Positions 11,600 through 23,799 of a DNA stretch of 64,000 nt are shown piece after piece. Under the pieces are notes generated by a model, which saw only the letters and a list, made by a program, of their open reading frames with translations, was not told the origin of the DNA and searched no databases. The stretch is from Dryocosmus kuriphilus. Taxonomy: Eukaryota; Arthropoda; Insecta; Hymenoptera; Cynipidae. The stretch lies in contig CM076189.1 in the NCBI GenBank assembly GCA_038277395.1, positions 209,848,011 through 209,912,010 of the forward strand. Direction: 5' to 3'. Both the position numbers and the translations under genes were made by a program. Every line of letters begins with the position of its first letter. Position 1 is the stretch's first letter.

Positions 11600-14280
11600 A
11601 AAATAAAAAATCTGCTCGCTTCGCTAGCACATACTCATCGCGCGCTTCGCGCGAAGTATGAGCGCGCCCACGGCGCGCGTCTGTTGGCACTCGCGATTTG
11701 CGCTCGATAGGTTATTTACCTCGCGCTACGCGCTCAGTGTTTATGGATCGTATAAACCTTTAAATTAAAAATTACAAAAGAAATTATTTTACTTAAGGCT
11801 CTATCGCCCTTAAGGAATACATTCCCGTCATTCTCTCTCTCTTTCCAAGGTAAACAATTCTGCTTGTTAATATTTTCTCATATCTTGCATAGTTTTGCTG
11901 AAAAGTGGTTTTCTTTATATTTCATAACATATTTCACGAATAACTCAAAAATTACGCGTCTGTTCAAAACAATGATAGGGAGCAAATTTGTAGATCTTTT
12001 TGAGGTGAAAAACTTTCTTTATTATCATTTCTTTTGTATCTTGCATATTTTGGAAGGAAATTTGAATTTTTTATTTTTTAATGGCGTTTTCTCGATTAAA
12101 ATTAAACTGTGCATTTTATCAAAAAATAGTTAAATCAAAATTTGTAGAACCTTTTGAGTTGAACAACCTTGTTTACCATCATTTTTTCGCATCTTGCATA
12201 GTTTGGCGGGGAATTTGAATTTTTGATTTTTAATAACGTTTTCTCGATTAAAAGAAAAACCGTGAATTTTATCAAAAAATCGTTAATACAAAATTTGTAG
12301 ACCTTTTTAAGATAAACAATTTTGGTTATATATATATTTTCTGTATCTCGCATAGTATAGCCGAAAATTGTTTTTTTTTTTTTATTTTGTGAAAACAGTT
12401 TCAGATGGATAAAACCAGAACCATTGGTCAAAACCCGCTGGTTGACGAACTCGTCCTTACTCTTTGCGCCTTGAAGAAGTATGCAAAAGCGCAATCCAAT
12501 CCGATTAGTCCTTCAAAAGTTATCGTACTAACAGACTACGACAACAACGACAACGACAACGACAGAACAGACACCAACGTAAAACCTGTTTTTTCGGATT
12601 CAGGGGGTCATGAAACGTCGAGATTTCCTGAAATCCGCGAAAGTCAGTTTTCACATAAAACTAATACCTTTCAGTGAGATGAGAATGTAATAATAATAAA
12701 CTTGCATTTTTCAGCCAATCTATGTAAAAAATTAAGAAATTTACGTTTTAGATATAATTTCATTGATTGGTGAGCGCGAGAAACGTGATGAGAATGCGCC
12801 TGAGTAGCGGGCAGATTTTTCAATAACTTGTAATAACTTTTTATTGACTGTATAGTAATGTATTTTTTGATTAAAAGAACGGTATTATACGTTTAATGAA
12901 TAAAGTATGGGTTGTATCAAAAACTGATTTGAAGAGAATTTGTAGGTCTTTGGAAGGTGAATAATTCTGCTTCTTGATATTTTCTCGTATCTCGCATACT
13001 TTTGCGGAAAAATGAATTTTTCTATATAAATTAACATATTTCACGAATAACTTAAAGACCATGTATCTTTTCGAGAAAATGGTAGGGAGTAAATATGTAG
13101 ATATTTTTGAGTTGAACAACTTGGTTTATTATGATTTTTTTCGTATCTTGCATATTTTGGCGGAAAATTTGAATTTTTGATTTTTAGAAAGAATTTATGA
13201 TGGATAAACCAGAACCATTGGTCAAAACCCGCTGGTTGACAATCTCGTCCTTACTTTTTACGCCTTGAAGAAGTATGCAAAAGCGCAATTCAATCCGATT
13301 AGTCCTTCGAAAGTTATCGTGCTAACAGACTACAACGACAACGACGACAACGACGACGACAACGACGGCAGACAGACACCAACGTAAAACCTGTTTTTTC
13401 GGATTCAGGGGGTCATGAAACGTCGAGATTTCATGAAATCCGCGAAAGTCAGTTTTCACATAAAACTAATATCTTCTCATTGAGATGAGAATGTAAAAAT
13501 TGCATTTTTCAGCCAAACTATGTAAAAAATTAAGAAATTTACGTTTTAGATGTAATTTCATTGATTGGTGAGCGCGAGAAACGTGATGAGAATACGCCTG
13601 AGTAGCGGGCAGATTTTTCAATAACTTTTAATAACTTTTTATTGACTGTATAGTAATGTATTTTTTGATTAAAAGAACAGTATTATACGTTTAATGAATA
13701 AAGTATGGGTTGTATCAAAAAATGATTTGAAGAGAATTTGTAGGTCTTTGGAAGGTGAATAATTCTGCTTCTTGATATTTTCTCGTATCTCGCATACTTT
13801 TGCGGAAAAATGAATTTTTCTATATAAATTAACATATTTCACGAATAACTTAAAGACCATGTATCTTTTCGAGAAAATGGTAGGGAGTAAATATGTAGAT
13901 ATTTTTGAGTTGAACAACTTGGTTTATTATGATTTTTTTCGTATCTTGCATATTTTGGCGGAAAATTTGAATTTTTGATTTTTAGAAAGAATTTATGATG
14001 GATAAAACCAGAACCATTGGTCAAAACCCGCTGGTTGACGAACTCGTCCTTACTTTTTACGCCTTGAAGAAGTACGCAAAAGCGCAATCCAATCCGATTA
14101 GTCCTTCGAAAGTAATCGTGCTAACAGACTACGACAACAATGACGACAACGACAACGACAGAGAGACACCAACGTAAAACCTGTTTTTTCGGATTCGGGG
14201 GGTCATGAAACGTCGAGATTTCCTGAAATCCGCGAAAGTCAGTCTTCACATAAAACTAATGAGATGAGAATGTAAAAATA
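11600..14280 (+). repeat. GC-headed interspersed repeat family, copy 1, with internal tandem duplication
   Basis: It begins with a CpG-rich head (CGCGCGCTTCGCGCGAAGTA near 11640; TACCTCGCGCTACGCGCTCA near 11716) and continues into modules containing TTTCTCGTATCTCGCATA and GTTGAACAACTTGG. It ends in a (GACAAC)n stretch, CACCAACGTAAAACCTG, and a conserved tail with GGGGGTCATGAAACGTCGAG. A second copy is at 15000-15438 plus 19970-20495. The tail recurs across these copies, so this is a family rather than unique DNA. I do not recognise its class. Confidence 0.7.
12421..14260 (+). repeat. Direct tandem duplication, unit about 794-799 bp
   Basis: The landmark CCATTGGTCAAAACCCGCTG starts at 12421, 13215 and 14014. 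Blocks 12421-13214 and 13215-14013 are nearly identical over their full length, with a partial third block to about 14260. The frame beginning MDKTRTIGQNPLVDEL is open in blocks one and three but shifted in block two, so it is probably not a gene. High identity implies a recent unequal exchange. Confidence 0.85.
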
Positions 14281-14589
14281 AATATCAATAGGAAAAAAAG
14301 TTGTATTTTTCCCATACCGAGGTATGGACAAATTTCAGTACCGGTATGGGTTAATTACTTCCAATACACGTATGCGAAAATTACCACAGATTTTTTTTAC
14401 AGTGTACGCTTTACGGGACAACAGTCATACAGAGATTTATAAACTATCGAAAACTCCGACTCTTTCAGGCTTTCCCCGACTTGCCCTGACCATTTTCAAA
14501 TTCCCTGAGTTTCTCTGACTTTCCAGAATTCCTTGACCTGTAGCAACCGTGTAATAATAATAAATAAATAATGAATCATTTGCTTTTCA

Positions 14590-14995
14590 TAATTATTGCA
14601 TCATAAAATTTTCGCAGCAATTAATTTTCGGCTGATTTAGGTAGCAGGCTTGTGACGTACATTATGCAATCCTTTACATATTAGGTACAAACGGATCCTA
14701 CAGGCGAGAAACCAGAGGCAGCAACATGTTCGTTGCCGTCCAACTTACAAGAAATTGTAGATGAGGCCCGATTATGTATTCTGATCGCACGCGATACCAG
14801 CCAACTGCGCCTTGTAGTCGTGATAGAGTGTTTTCTGCGTTCTGCCCTATCGCAGTTAGGGTTCTCAAAGACCAAAGGGCTCTTGCATTCGAAGAAAGAT
14901 CCTACTTATTGTTAGACTCGAGAATAAAATCGTCTATCACGATTCCTCTGATAAAAGCTATTAAAACTTCGACGAAATCTGGAGGGTCATTCACA
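14590..14995. other. GC-normal stretch, overlapping open frames, function unknown
   Basis: Short open frames exist in several phases on both strands (for example plus 14733-14915 and minus 14681-14875), with no domain that I recognise. It sits between the hAT-like element and the second GC-headed repeat. Confidence 0.3.
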
Positions 14996-16159
14996 GAAAA
15001 AAATTCTGCCCGCTTCCCGGGAACATTCTCATCGCGCGCCGCGCGTGATATGAGCGCGCCTAGGGCGCGCGTCTGTCAGAACTCGCGCTTCACGCTCGAT
15101 ACGTTATTTACCTCGCGCTACGTGCTCGGTGTTTGTAAATCCACCTACATTTGTACGTATACACCTTTGAAAATTACAGATCGAACCATTGATCAGTGCA
15201 ATTTGGTCATTTTGAATTTTTTGTTAAAGCCCCTTCGGCTTCAACAAATACATTCTCATCACGTGTCTCGCGCTTCGCACTCAAATAATGTTTGCCCAAA
15301 ACGTATTTTTACACCTTTGAAAACAGATCGAACCATTGATCAAAAATTTTGGTCATTTTGAATTTTTTAGTTTTTGATTAAAACAAAAAAAGCCCCTTCG
15401 AAGGCTTCGAATAACAAATTTTCTTAGCATTCATAGTTTAGCTGTGTGAAGTTGGCACCCACGAAATGCAAATTTTCCGGAAAACTTTATCACGTTTGAT
15501 TGTCCATTTGATGTCCACCAATGTCCAGCAAAAAGTTTTTTTTGTCCACCTTTTGTTCAAAAGTTATTAAAAAAATAAGATTTTGGCCAAAAAAAGTGCC
15601 TAGCACCCCGAATATGAAAAAAGGTCGAAAAAACTAATAGGTTTGATTGTCCATTACATGTCCACTAATGTCCAGTCGAAATTTTCATTTGTTCACCTTT
15701 TGTTGAAAAGTTATTAACAAAAGAGGATTTTGCCCTGGAAAAGTGTCCATCACCCCAAAATTCAAAAAGAGGGCTTGATGTTTAATTGTGCAGCGAATAT
15801 CCCATAAATGCAAGCATTATTATCTCTTTTCCAACATTCCTTTATTAAACAATAATAAACAATTAAAGCGAATACCTTATAAAAGTATACATTCAATTGT
15901 TTTCGAATGTCTAACTAGTGGACACTATGTACAATTATTTCTACGGGTTGTCCATGTTTTCTTTCGAAGCAATTGTTTATAATTTATATCGACATATTCT
16001 TTAGAAACAATATTTTCCGATAATTTTACTATAAGGTTTGCTTGTCTTCGTGGACAAAGTCACCTGTTTTGACGTATTGCAACATTTTGTTTAAAAGTCA
16101 CTTAAATTGTTTATAATTTATTTTAATATCTCCGAAAATAATAAAAATTTTAATAATAT

Positions 16160-16795
16160 ATTTGATGGTCCAGCTCGTGGACACTTCAATGCAAATGTTT
16201 GTACATGTTGTCCACCTCTTGTTCAAAAGTTATTCGAATTGTTTATAACTAATGTAAATAAAATAATATTTCACCTAAATTTTTTATTAGGTTTGATTGT
16301 CCAGCTCGTGGACACTTCAATGCAATTGTTTGTACATGTCGTCCACCTCTTGTTCAAAAGTTATTCGAATTGTTATAACTAATGTAAATAAAATAATATT
16401 TCACCTAAATTTTTTATTAGGTTTGATTGTCCAGCTCGTGGACACTTCAATGCAATTCTTTGTACATGTCGTCCAGCTCTTGTTCAAAAGTTATTCGAAT
16501 TGTTTATAACTAATGTAAATAAAATAATATTTCACCTAAATTTTTTATTAGGTTTGATTGTCCAGCTCGTGGACACTTCAATGCAAATGTTTGTACATGT
16601 TGTCCACCTCTTGTTCAAAATTTATTCGAATTGTTCATATCACTAATGTAAATAAAATATATTTCACCTAAATTTTTTATTAGGCTTGATTGTCCAGCTC
16701 GTGGACATTTATTTGTTGTACAAATTGTCCACATTTTGTTTTAAAGTTATCTAAATTATTTAGCATTTATGTGAATAAAATAATACTAAGTTTTT
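16160..16795 (+). repeat. Left-arm tandem array, about 131-bp unit, 5 copies
   Basis: The unit contains TTGTCCAGCTCGTGGACACT, then TTGTTCAAAAGTTATTCGAA, and ends in CACCTAAATTTTTTATTAGG. Copies start near 16167, 16291, 16421, 16552 and 16683; the last one is diverged. Open frames across it (for example 16107-16382) are repeat-generated. Confidence 0.9.
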
Positions 16796-17765
16796 GATAG
16801 GTTTGATTATCCTTTAGAAGTTATATATATGAATTGTTCATAATAATTCTTAAAATATGACAAGTTATATTATATCAGAATAGTTATATCCTTTGTTCTA
16901 CATTTGACTAATCGTTAACACAATTGCTCATAATTCAAATCCTAATCCTACCAAGATACAATTAATTATTAATTTTTATTTTTATATGTCCAATTCGTGA
17001 TACATACATCGATTCAAACAATTTTGAACTTATTACTATGCTTATAGTATAAATGACAATGATTATTCATCATATTAATAATTATTTGTTTCATATAATG
17101 AATACAGATGCAATAAAAACTAACATTCCTTATTAATAATTTGATGAATGAAAATTCACAGCACATCCTATAGCAAATAATATTTTTATTAATTCAATAA
17201 TTTAATAAATTTTATATTTATATATGATATTTTATTATAATTTGGAAAACAATAAAGATTCGTTGATTTCCGAATAGTTTAATAGGAAATGAAATAGAAT
17301 TTATCAGAATCAAAGTTTTGCGAAATGTCCAAGTGAACCTATTGAAAAATTGTTACAATATTGTATTATCAGGTGAATTACTACGATAAATTATAAATAA
17401 TTGCAAAAACAGAGTAACAAAAGGGGAACAAATCATAAATCTGGACACATGCATGCATTAAAAGAAAGTTCAGTTATTATTAGTGCATCGCACTATGTGT
17501 GGAACTTTGCGCCAAAAACAAACGACTGTCTTCATACCAACCTTAGCGTTAACGAATGCAACAATTGGTATCACTGTACCAACCGCAAGAATTCATGCAA
17601 AACTCTTTTTTGAATATATTATTATTACTATAAATAATAAAAAATTGAAATAACGTCTAAACCTGAGGTGGACGGATGTGAAAAAATACAAAAAATGGCA
17701 TTTAAGTGTTCACGAGCTTGAAAAGCAAATCTTATAAAAAATTGAATTGTAATTTTTATAGCGCC

Positions 17766-17795
17766 CTGATGATGATCCGGATACAGGATCGAAAG
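17766..17795 (+). ncRNA. Hammerhead-ribozyme-like core
   Basis: CTGATGA at 17766-17772 is followed by a five-base-pair stem (GATCC at 17774-17778 with GGATC at 17786-17790) and GAAA at 17791-17794. This is the arrangement of the hammerhead core: box CUGAUGA, stem II, box GAAA. The cleavage-site side (stem III and UH) is not convincing, so activity is unproven. Such motifs are known from Penelope-like element repeats. Confidence 0.4.
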
Positions 17796-18004
17796 CTTGG
17801 CAATTGCTGAATAAATGCGCAGCATTAGCGCAATACTAATTAAACGGTGAAATATTTATTTCCCGAATTTGGCTCCGTGTGACCACACATACCCTTGTCT
17901 TATAAAAAAAAATTACAGGAAATGTTATTTCTAAAGAATTTATAAGTACAAATTATGAACAATTTACGTCACTTAAAAACAAAAAGTAGTCTATATGTAC
18001 AAAA

Positions 18005-19235
18005 AAATTGTATTGAAGTGTCCACTAGCTGGACAATCAAACCTAATAAAAAATTTAGGTGAAATATTATTTTATTTACATTAGTTATAAACAATTCGAA
18101 TAACTTTTGAAAAACAGGTGGACGACATGTACAAACAACTGCATTGAAGTGTCCACGAGCTGGACAATCAAACCTAATAAAAAATTTAGGTGAAATATTA
18201 TTTTATTTACATTAGTTATAAACAATTCGAATAACTTTTGAACAAGAGGTGGACGACATGTACAAACAATTGCATTGAAGTGTCCACGAGCTGGACAATC
18301 AAACCTAATAAAAAATTTAGGTGAAATATTATTTTATTTACATTAGTTATAAACAATTCGAATAACTTTTGAACAAGAGCTGACGGCATGTACAAACAAT
18401 TGCATTGAAGTGTCCACGAGCTGGAAAATCAAACCTAATAAAAAATTTAGGTGAAATATTATTTTATTTACATTAGTTATAAACAATTCGAATAACTTTT
18501 GAACAAGAGGTGGACGACATGTACAAACAATTGCATTGAAGTGTCCACGAGCTGGAAAATCAAACCTAATAAAAAATTTAGGTGAAATATTATTTTATTT
18601 ACATTAGTTATAAACAATTCGAATAACTTTTGAACAAGAGGTGGACGACATGTACAAACAATTGCATTGAAGTGTCCATGAGCTGGACAATCAAACCCAA
18701 TAAAAAATTTAGGTGAAATATTATTTTATTTACATTAGTTATAAACAATTCGAATAACTTTTGAACAAGAGGTGGACGACATGTACAAACAATTGCATTG
18801 AAGTGTCCACGAGCTGGACAATCAAACCTAATAAAAAATTTAGGTGAAATATTATTTTATTTACATTAGTTATAAACAATTCGAACTTTTGAACAAGAGC
18901 TGGACGGCATGTACAAACAATTGCATTGAAGTGTCCACGAGCTGGAAAATCAAACCTAATAAAAAATTTAGGTGAAATATTATTTTATTTACATTAGTTA
19001 TAAACAATTCGAATAACTTTTGAACAAGAGGTGGACGACATGTACAAACAATTGCATTGAAGTGTCCACGAGCTGGACAATCAAACCCAATAAAAAATTT
19101 AGGTGAAATATTATTTTATTTACATTAGTTATAAACAATTCGAATAACTTTTGAACAAGAGGTGGACAACATGTACAAACATTTGCATTGAAGTGTCCAC
19201 GAGCTGGACCATCAAATATATTATAAAAATTTTGG
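18005..19235 (-). repeat. Right-arm tandem array, same unit inverted, about 10 copies
   Basis: The reverse complement of the left-arm unit is repeated about ten times; AGTGTCCACGAGCTGGACAA-type landmarks occur about every 130 bp. Units are more uniform than in the left arm, suggesting recent expansion or homogenisation on this side. Confidence 0.9.
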
Positions 19236-20499
19236 AGAAATATTTTTTCGGAGATATTAAAATAAATTATAAATAATTTAAGTGACTTTTAAACAAAATG
19301 TTGCAATACGTCAAAACAGGTGACTTGAAGTGTCCACGAGCTAGACAAGCAAACCTTATAGTAAAATTATCGGAAAATATTGTTTCTAAAGAATATGTCG
19401 ATATAAATTATAAACAATTGTAATAACTTCGAAAGAAAACATGGACAACCCGTAGAAATAATTGTACTATAGTGTCCACTAGTTAGACATTCGAAAACAA
19501 TTGAAAAAATATACTTTTATAAGGTATTCGCTTTAATTGTTTATTATTGTTAATAACAAAGAAATGTTGGAGAAGAAATAATAATGCTTGCATTTATGGA
19601 GATATTCGCTGCACAATTAAACGTATCAAGCCCTCTTTTTGAATTTTGGGTGATGGACACTTTTCCAGGGCAAAATCCTCTTTTGTTAATAACTTTTCAA
19701 CAAAAGGTGGACAAATGAAAATTTCGACTGGACATTAGTGGACATGTAATGGACAATCAAACCTATTAGTTTTTTCGACCTTTTTCATATTCGGGGTGCT
19801 AGGCACTTTTTTTGGCCAAAATCTTATTTTTTTAATAACTTTTGAACAAAAGGTGGACAAAAAAAACTTTTTGCTGGACATTGGTGGACATCAAATGGAC
19901 AATCAAACGTGATAAAGTTTCCCGGAAAATTTAAATTTCGGGGTGCCAGCTTCACACAGCTACATAGTTTCGCCGGAAATTTGAATTCTTGCTTTTTAAT
20001 AATATTTTTCACGACTAAAACAAAAACTATATGTGTTATAAAAAAAAGTATAAAGGGAATTTGTAGATCTTTTTAAAATAAGCAACTCCGCTTCTTAACA
20101 TTTTTTTCGTATCTCGCATAGTTTCGCGGTAAAATTGAATTCTTGATTTTTATTAATAATAATGTTCACGATTAAAACGAAAAATATGCGTCTTATCAAA
20201 AAATGTTAGAAGGCAAATTTGTAAATATTTTTGAGATAAAACAACTTTTCTTCTTAGCATTTTTTTCGTACATTCTTCATGAATAACTCAAAAACTATAC
20301 GTCTTATAAACAAAAATAAAAAGCAAATTTGTAGACTTTTTTGTGGTCAACAAGAACAACAGACACCAACGTAAAATCTGTTTTTTTTTTTCAGGGGGTC
20401 TCAAAACGTCGAGATTTCATGAAATCCGTGAAAATCAGTTTTCACATAAAACTAATACCTTCTCATTGAGATGAGTATGTAATAAGTCTTGATTCAAGC

Positions 20500-21470
20500 C
20501 CAAAAATGGGGTTGTTTCAAGGTGTATTATAAAGAAAACCAGTCATGCTAAAACTAGTCTAGGATTATAGCCTCAAAACTAGCCACAATAGGACTTAAAA
20601 CTAGCCTATATAGGGTTTAAATCAAGCCTATATTTGGCTTAAAATTAAGTCCGTCCAAAAATGATTTTTTAAAAAATAATTGCATTTCTCTTAGATGTAT
20701 CAGATATTATAATTTAAACTACTTTCAGACATAATTAATTCATATAATCTGAAAAATAACAGAATAAGTATTTGTCAAGATGCCTAATATTTATCCTCCA
20801 TATAAACTATGATTTAAATATACCAATTTTTCAAACCATTTTTTTATCAAACATTACTTTTTTCAAACTTAAGATTGAATAATTGTCTATTAAAAGAAAT
20901 CTGATACAAAATTTACGTAAATACATAACAAATATATTATGAGGTGAAATTAAAGATTTCCGAGACTAAAACTTAGTGAAAATGAAGGCTTAATTTTACC
21001 CCAAGGAAGACTTACACTTTCATGAAAGCCTTGTCTGGACTTAAATTTAGTCCTACATAAGTCTTGACTTTCAGTCTTAGTAAAAAAATGACTAAATTTA
21101 AGCCACTTTATTGACTTGAACGTATAGAAAACTAAAAATCCCAAACTAAAATTCAGTCAGGCCTGTCTTAAAGACCTTGCTCTGTGTTGGCTATATTGTT
21201 TTACTTACAAAAAGTTTAAAGGATTTCTAAAATAATTGAGTATGTACTTTCATATAAAATGACATACGAGTATAAATAAATTAAAAAAAAAAAGTACTTC
21301 CGATTGCAATAAAATGAAATTAGATTGAACCAATAGTTTTAAATGTTTTAAAATTCTTTGTATTTCAATTTTCTGCTTATCAGGGTAGGCATTAATTCTG
21401 TTTTTAAAGTTGAATCAAAACATACGTAAAGGACAGAATTTAAACCAAGCTAAATGAAATATCGTATCGA
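20500..21470. repeat. Diverged repeats of CTTAAAACTAGCC and TAAGTCTTGA type
   Basis: No gene is seen. The blocks at 20495-20650 and 20950-21190 are rich in related words in both orientations (GTCTTGATTCAAGCC, GGCTTAAAATTAAGTCC, CTAAATTTAAGCC), compatible with a small inverted-repeat element. The rest is AT-rich. Confidence 0.4.
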
Positions 21471-21479
21471 AATTTTGAA

Positions 21480-22265
21480 AAATGGCGTAGAATTTAGTAT
21501 TTTTAAAGGAAACTTTTTTGTAGACATTTTTCATAAGCTCCTCAATAAAGATAGACGACTCTTCTATTTAGTTTGAAAATAAGTAGACCGAAAACGCCAC
21601 ATGAAATTTTGCGTAGAACACTTTGTATTAAAAATGTTCATTTTAATTACGAAATTGTCTCGATTAATTATTTAGCACATTTGAAGTTATTTCATTAGAA
21701 TAAACAAGCTTTTCACAAAGTAAGGTAAGATCATCAAATGAGCAGAGTTTCGGAAAAATGATCAAATCTACCAACGCAATGTTTGAAATCGGAAGTTTTT
21801 TAACCCATTGAAGTTTGCAAGAAGTTAACAAATGGATAAAATTGTAGGATTGAGAAAGTTCAGTCATTACTTCACAAAAAAATATTTTGATTCATATTAA
21901 TTTTTAGTACTATTATTTTCGAACTGAACAATACTCTGAATTTTTAGAGGTGTTATTAAATGAACAACTGTTTGCCTATTCAATGTTTCTGCTTGCGAAA
22001 CATTTTTTCTCGTAGTATGTCATAATTTTAGGATATTTCTAAGAAATAACAGAATAAAACACGTATTAAAATATTGGTCCTGAATAATAAGATGTATACA
22101 ACTATGAATTTCAGGTAGATATTATTACATATGCCTTTAGGGATGGACCGCTCGGGCCTTAATTTTGCTCAAACTCAAGGTAGTAAAAAATCTAATGATT
22201 TTTTTATAATTTGTTCAGTGATTAACCACAGTATAGCTTTCCAAAGCCAATGTTGTAAAAATAAA
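21480..22265 (+). pseudogene. Knottin family remnant A: intron end, exon 2 and 3' region only
   Basis: The stretch aligns with the intron and 3' region of the knottin copies at 36.3-37.3 and 44.3-52.3 kb. The acceptor GAATTTCAG ends at 22114. In phase 1, exon 2 (22115-22140) encodes seven residues including one Cys, then a TAG. Downstream landmarks are GCTTTCCAAAGCCAATGTTG and a poly(A) signal, AATAAA, at 22260-22265. No exon 1 was found in the preceding 1 kb, so the copy has lost its promoter and signal peptide. The exon itself is not disabled, which suggests a truncating duplication or deletion. Confidence 0.65.
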
Positions 22266-22342
22266 TGACTAAACTAACGTCAGACAATTATATTCGTTTT
22301 ACAATATCCCATGATATAATAAATATGTTTTAGGCATGTATA

Positions 22343-22346
<4 letters not shown>

Positions 22347-22411
<65 letters not shown>
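22347..22411. repeat. (AT)n microsatellite, about 65 bp
   Basis: An uninterrupted alternating AT run, located just past knottin remnant A. Likely to vary in length between individuals. Confidence 0.95.
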
Positions 22412-22413
<2 letters not shown>

Positions 22414-23790
22414 AATTTTCTTTTTACTGTGGTAGAGACTTATTCAGTCAGCAACGTTGAATACGGATAAAAGACAGCATCATGGATTTAAATTTTTAAT
22501 TTAAACACGCGACTACAAAGTTCTCTTCTCGGTTCTCTTATAAAATGAAAATGTCAACAGTTATCAAATTTCAACAAAGTCGATGTACACAGAGAAAAGT
22601 AGAAAGAACTAACGAGTAAAGTATGAACCTCAAAAGAGCGTCTGAAGTTTCCCGAGGCATAAAAGCATTGTTGTTACAAGTCGCGAAAAAAGCTTGGCCA
22701 TCACAAAGTACAGAGATTTTATCTTATGGAAAATGTGTGCACCGACAAGAATTTGTTTGTGAGAATGCTATCACATCTCTTAGCTTTATACGCTTTTGCT
22801 TACTCACAGAGATGAAAAAAAATAACGTTTAGATTACTAGGATGAATTAAAAGTGAAAAAAAATAACAAAACAGTCGCGAATACTAACAAGCTTTTGTAC
22901 AATTGTACAATTTTGTGCAATCTGTAACCTTATTTGTTTTGAATGAATAGTTGATCTTATAGATTTAATAGACCTAAATCTTTAAAAATGAGTGCTTTTG
23001 AATGGAATTCAATTAATTAAAGACTAAGCACCATCTCCATGAAGAGGGTATTCCAAAGCATATACTTATAATTGACAGCACGACGACAATAAATAATTAA
23101 TTTTAATAATGAGAACTTATTTTCAAAGTGCAGAAAGTTAATTTATTATTAACAAAACATAGAGACGAGTGCTTCTCGTTATGTATAAACTGAAGTAGAG
23201 AAATTATGTGTATGATGATAGATAAGATTCGTACAAGGATAAATTATTAACATCAGCACGCGAGTTTCTGTCACCATTGTTTGCGGTACGATGATACTTT
23301 AATCGAAAATGTTATATATTCATGCGAGTGGATACTTTTATCCTCTAGTAAATTAATATTTACAAAACCAGCAGTTTATATTCAATATCTGATGTTCTTA
23401 TAGATAAAATAAATTATCATACATGAAGAAAACTGAAGAGTTATACCCCTGCATAAGGGCCGCATATAAACGCCATTTTTTTGAAAATGATATTGTTGGT
23501 TTAAAAAATGCGATAAATAGTAACACAGATTGTAACAAAAGAACTTATTTTTAATTAGCGCAATAAAATACATCGATATATCGAGTTTAAAAAAAAAGAG
23601 TATGAACTTGTATTAAAAAAATTCCCAATTTCTACCGAATTCGTAGGTTTGATAATTTTTAAAATTGCTGCGCTGTGTCAGTGATCTATATATCGTATCT
23701 TTATGGATTTGTAAATGGAGATACAAAGCTTTAGCGCAGCATAAAATTGTTAATACACTCTGTATTCAGAAATCTTTGCTAAGACAATTT
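22412..23790. other. No gene recognised
   Basis: AT-rich. The longest frame (22623-22832, 69 codons, two Cys) starts with ATG but shows no signal peptide, domain or splice context, and is not called as a gene. No exon-1-like sequence for remnant B was found here. Confidence 0.4.
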
Positions 23791-23799
23791 TCTTCGGGA

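Larger units (their letters stand above)
11032..14551. mobile_element. hAT-like non-autonomous element enclosing other repeats
   Basis: The left end CAGGGTTGCTAC (11032) and right end GTAGCAACCGTG (to 14551) are inverted repeats of the CAGGG type typical of hAT elements. Subterminal text continues in related form, ATTCCCTAACATCCCCTGAG at the left and AAATTCCCTGAGTTTCTCTG at the right. Flanks are ATAATAATAAATA-like on both sides, so an 8-bp duplication cannot be fixed. No transposase is seen; the interior holds the 11600-14280 repeat family. Confidence 0.6.
15439..19962. mobile_element. Foldback element, 4524 bp, tandem repeats in both arms
   Basis: The ends are perfectly inverted (TAGCTGTGTGAAG at 15439; CTTCACACAGCTA ending at 19962) and the inverted match runs inward for well over 600 bp on each side. 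The flanks show a 7-bp duplication, CATAGTT, at 15432-15438 and 19963-19969. Long arms containing tandem units and a 7-bp duplication resemble foldback/Galileo-type elements of the P superfamily, but no transposase is present, so the class is inferred. The central part (about 16800-17990) has only an unrecognised 70-codon frame at 17401-17613. Confidence 0.85.
15000..20495 (+). repeat. GC-headed repeat family, copy 2, split by a foldback insertion
   Basis: The left part (15000-15438) carries the same CpG-rich head (TACCTCGCGCTACGTGCTCG near 15110). The right part (19963-20495) carries the TCGTATCTCGCATAGTTTCG module and the tail GGGGGTCTCAAAACGTCGAG near 20393. The two parts are separated by the 4.5-kb element at 15439-19962, whose flanks duplicate CATAGTT. 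The original copy was therefore about 970 bp. Confidence 0.7.

Noticed and set aside
16107..16509. Cysteine-containing frames with repeated INVNKIIFHLNF-like text
   Set aside because: They are translations of the 131-bp tandem unit and shift frame between units.
15439..19962. Possible CRISPR array because of regular direct repeats
   Set aside because: Units are about 131 bp with no unique spacers, occur in an animal genome, and are inverted in the two arms.
21165..21215. GCTCTGTGTTGGCTATATTG as a remnant of knottin exon 1 for copy A
   Set aside because: Similarity is limited to about 15 bases in a hydrophobic-coding stretch and does not extend in either direction.
22623..22832. 69-codon frame starting MNLKRASEV as an exon 1 for remnant B
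   Set aside because: No signal peptide, no TATA box at the right distance, no GTAAGT donor, and no similarity to the knottin exon 1.
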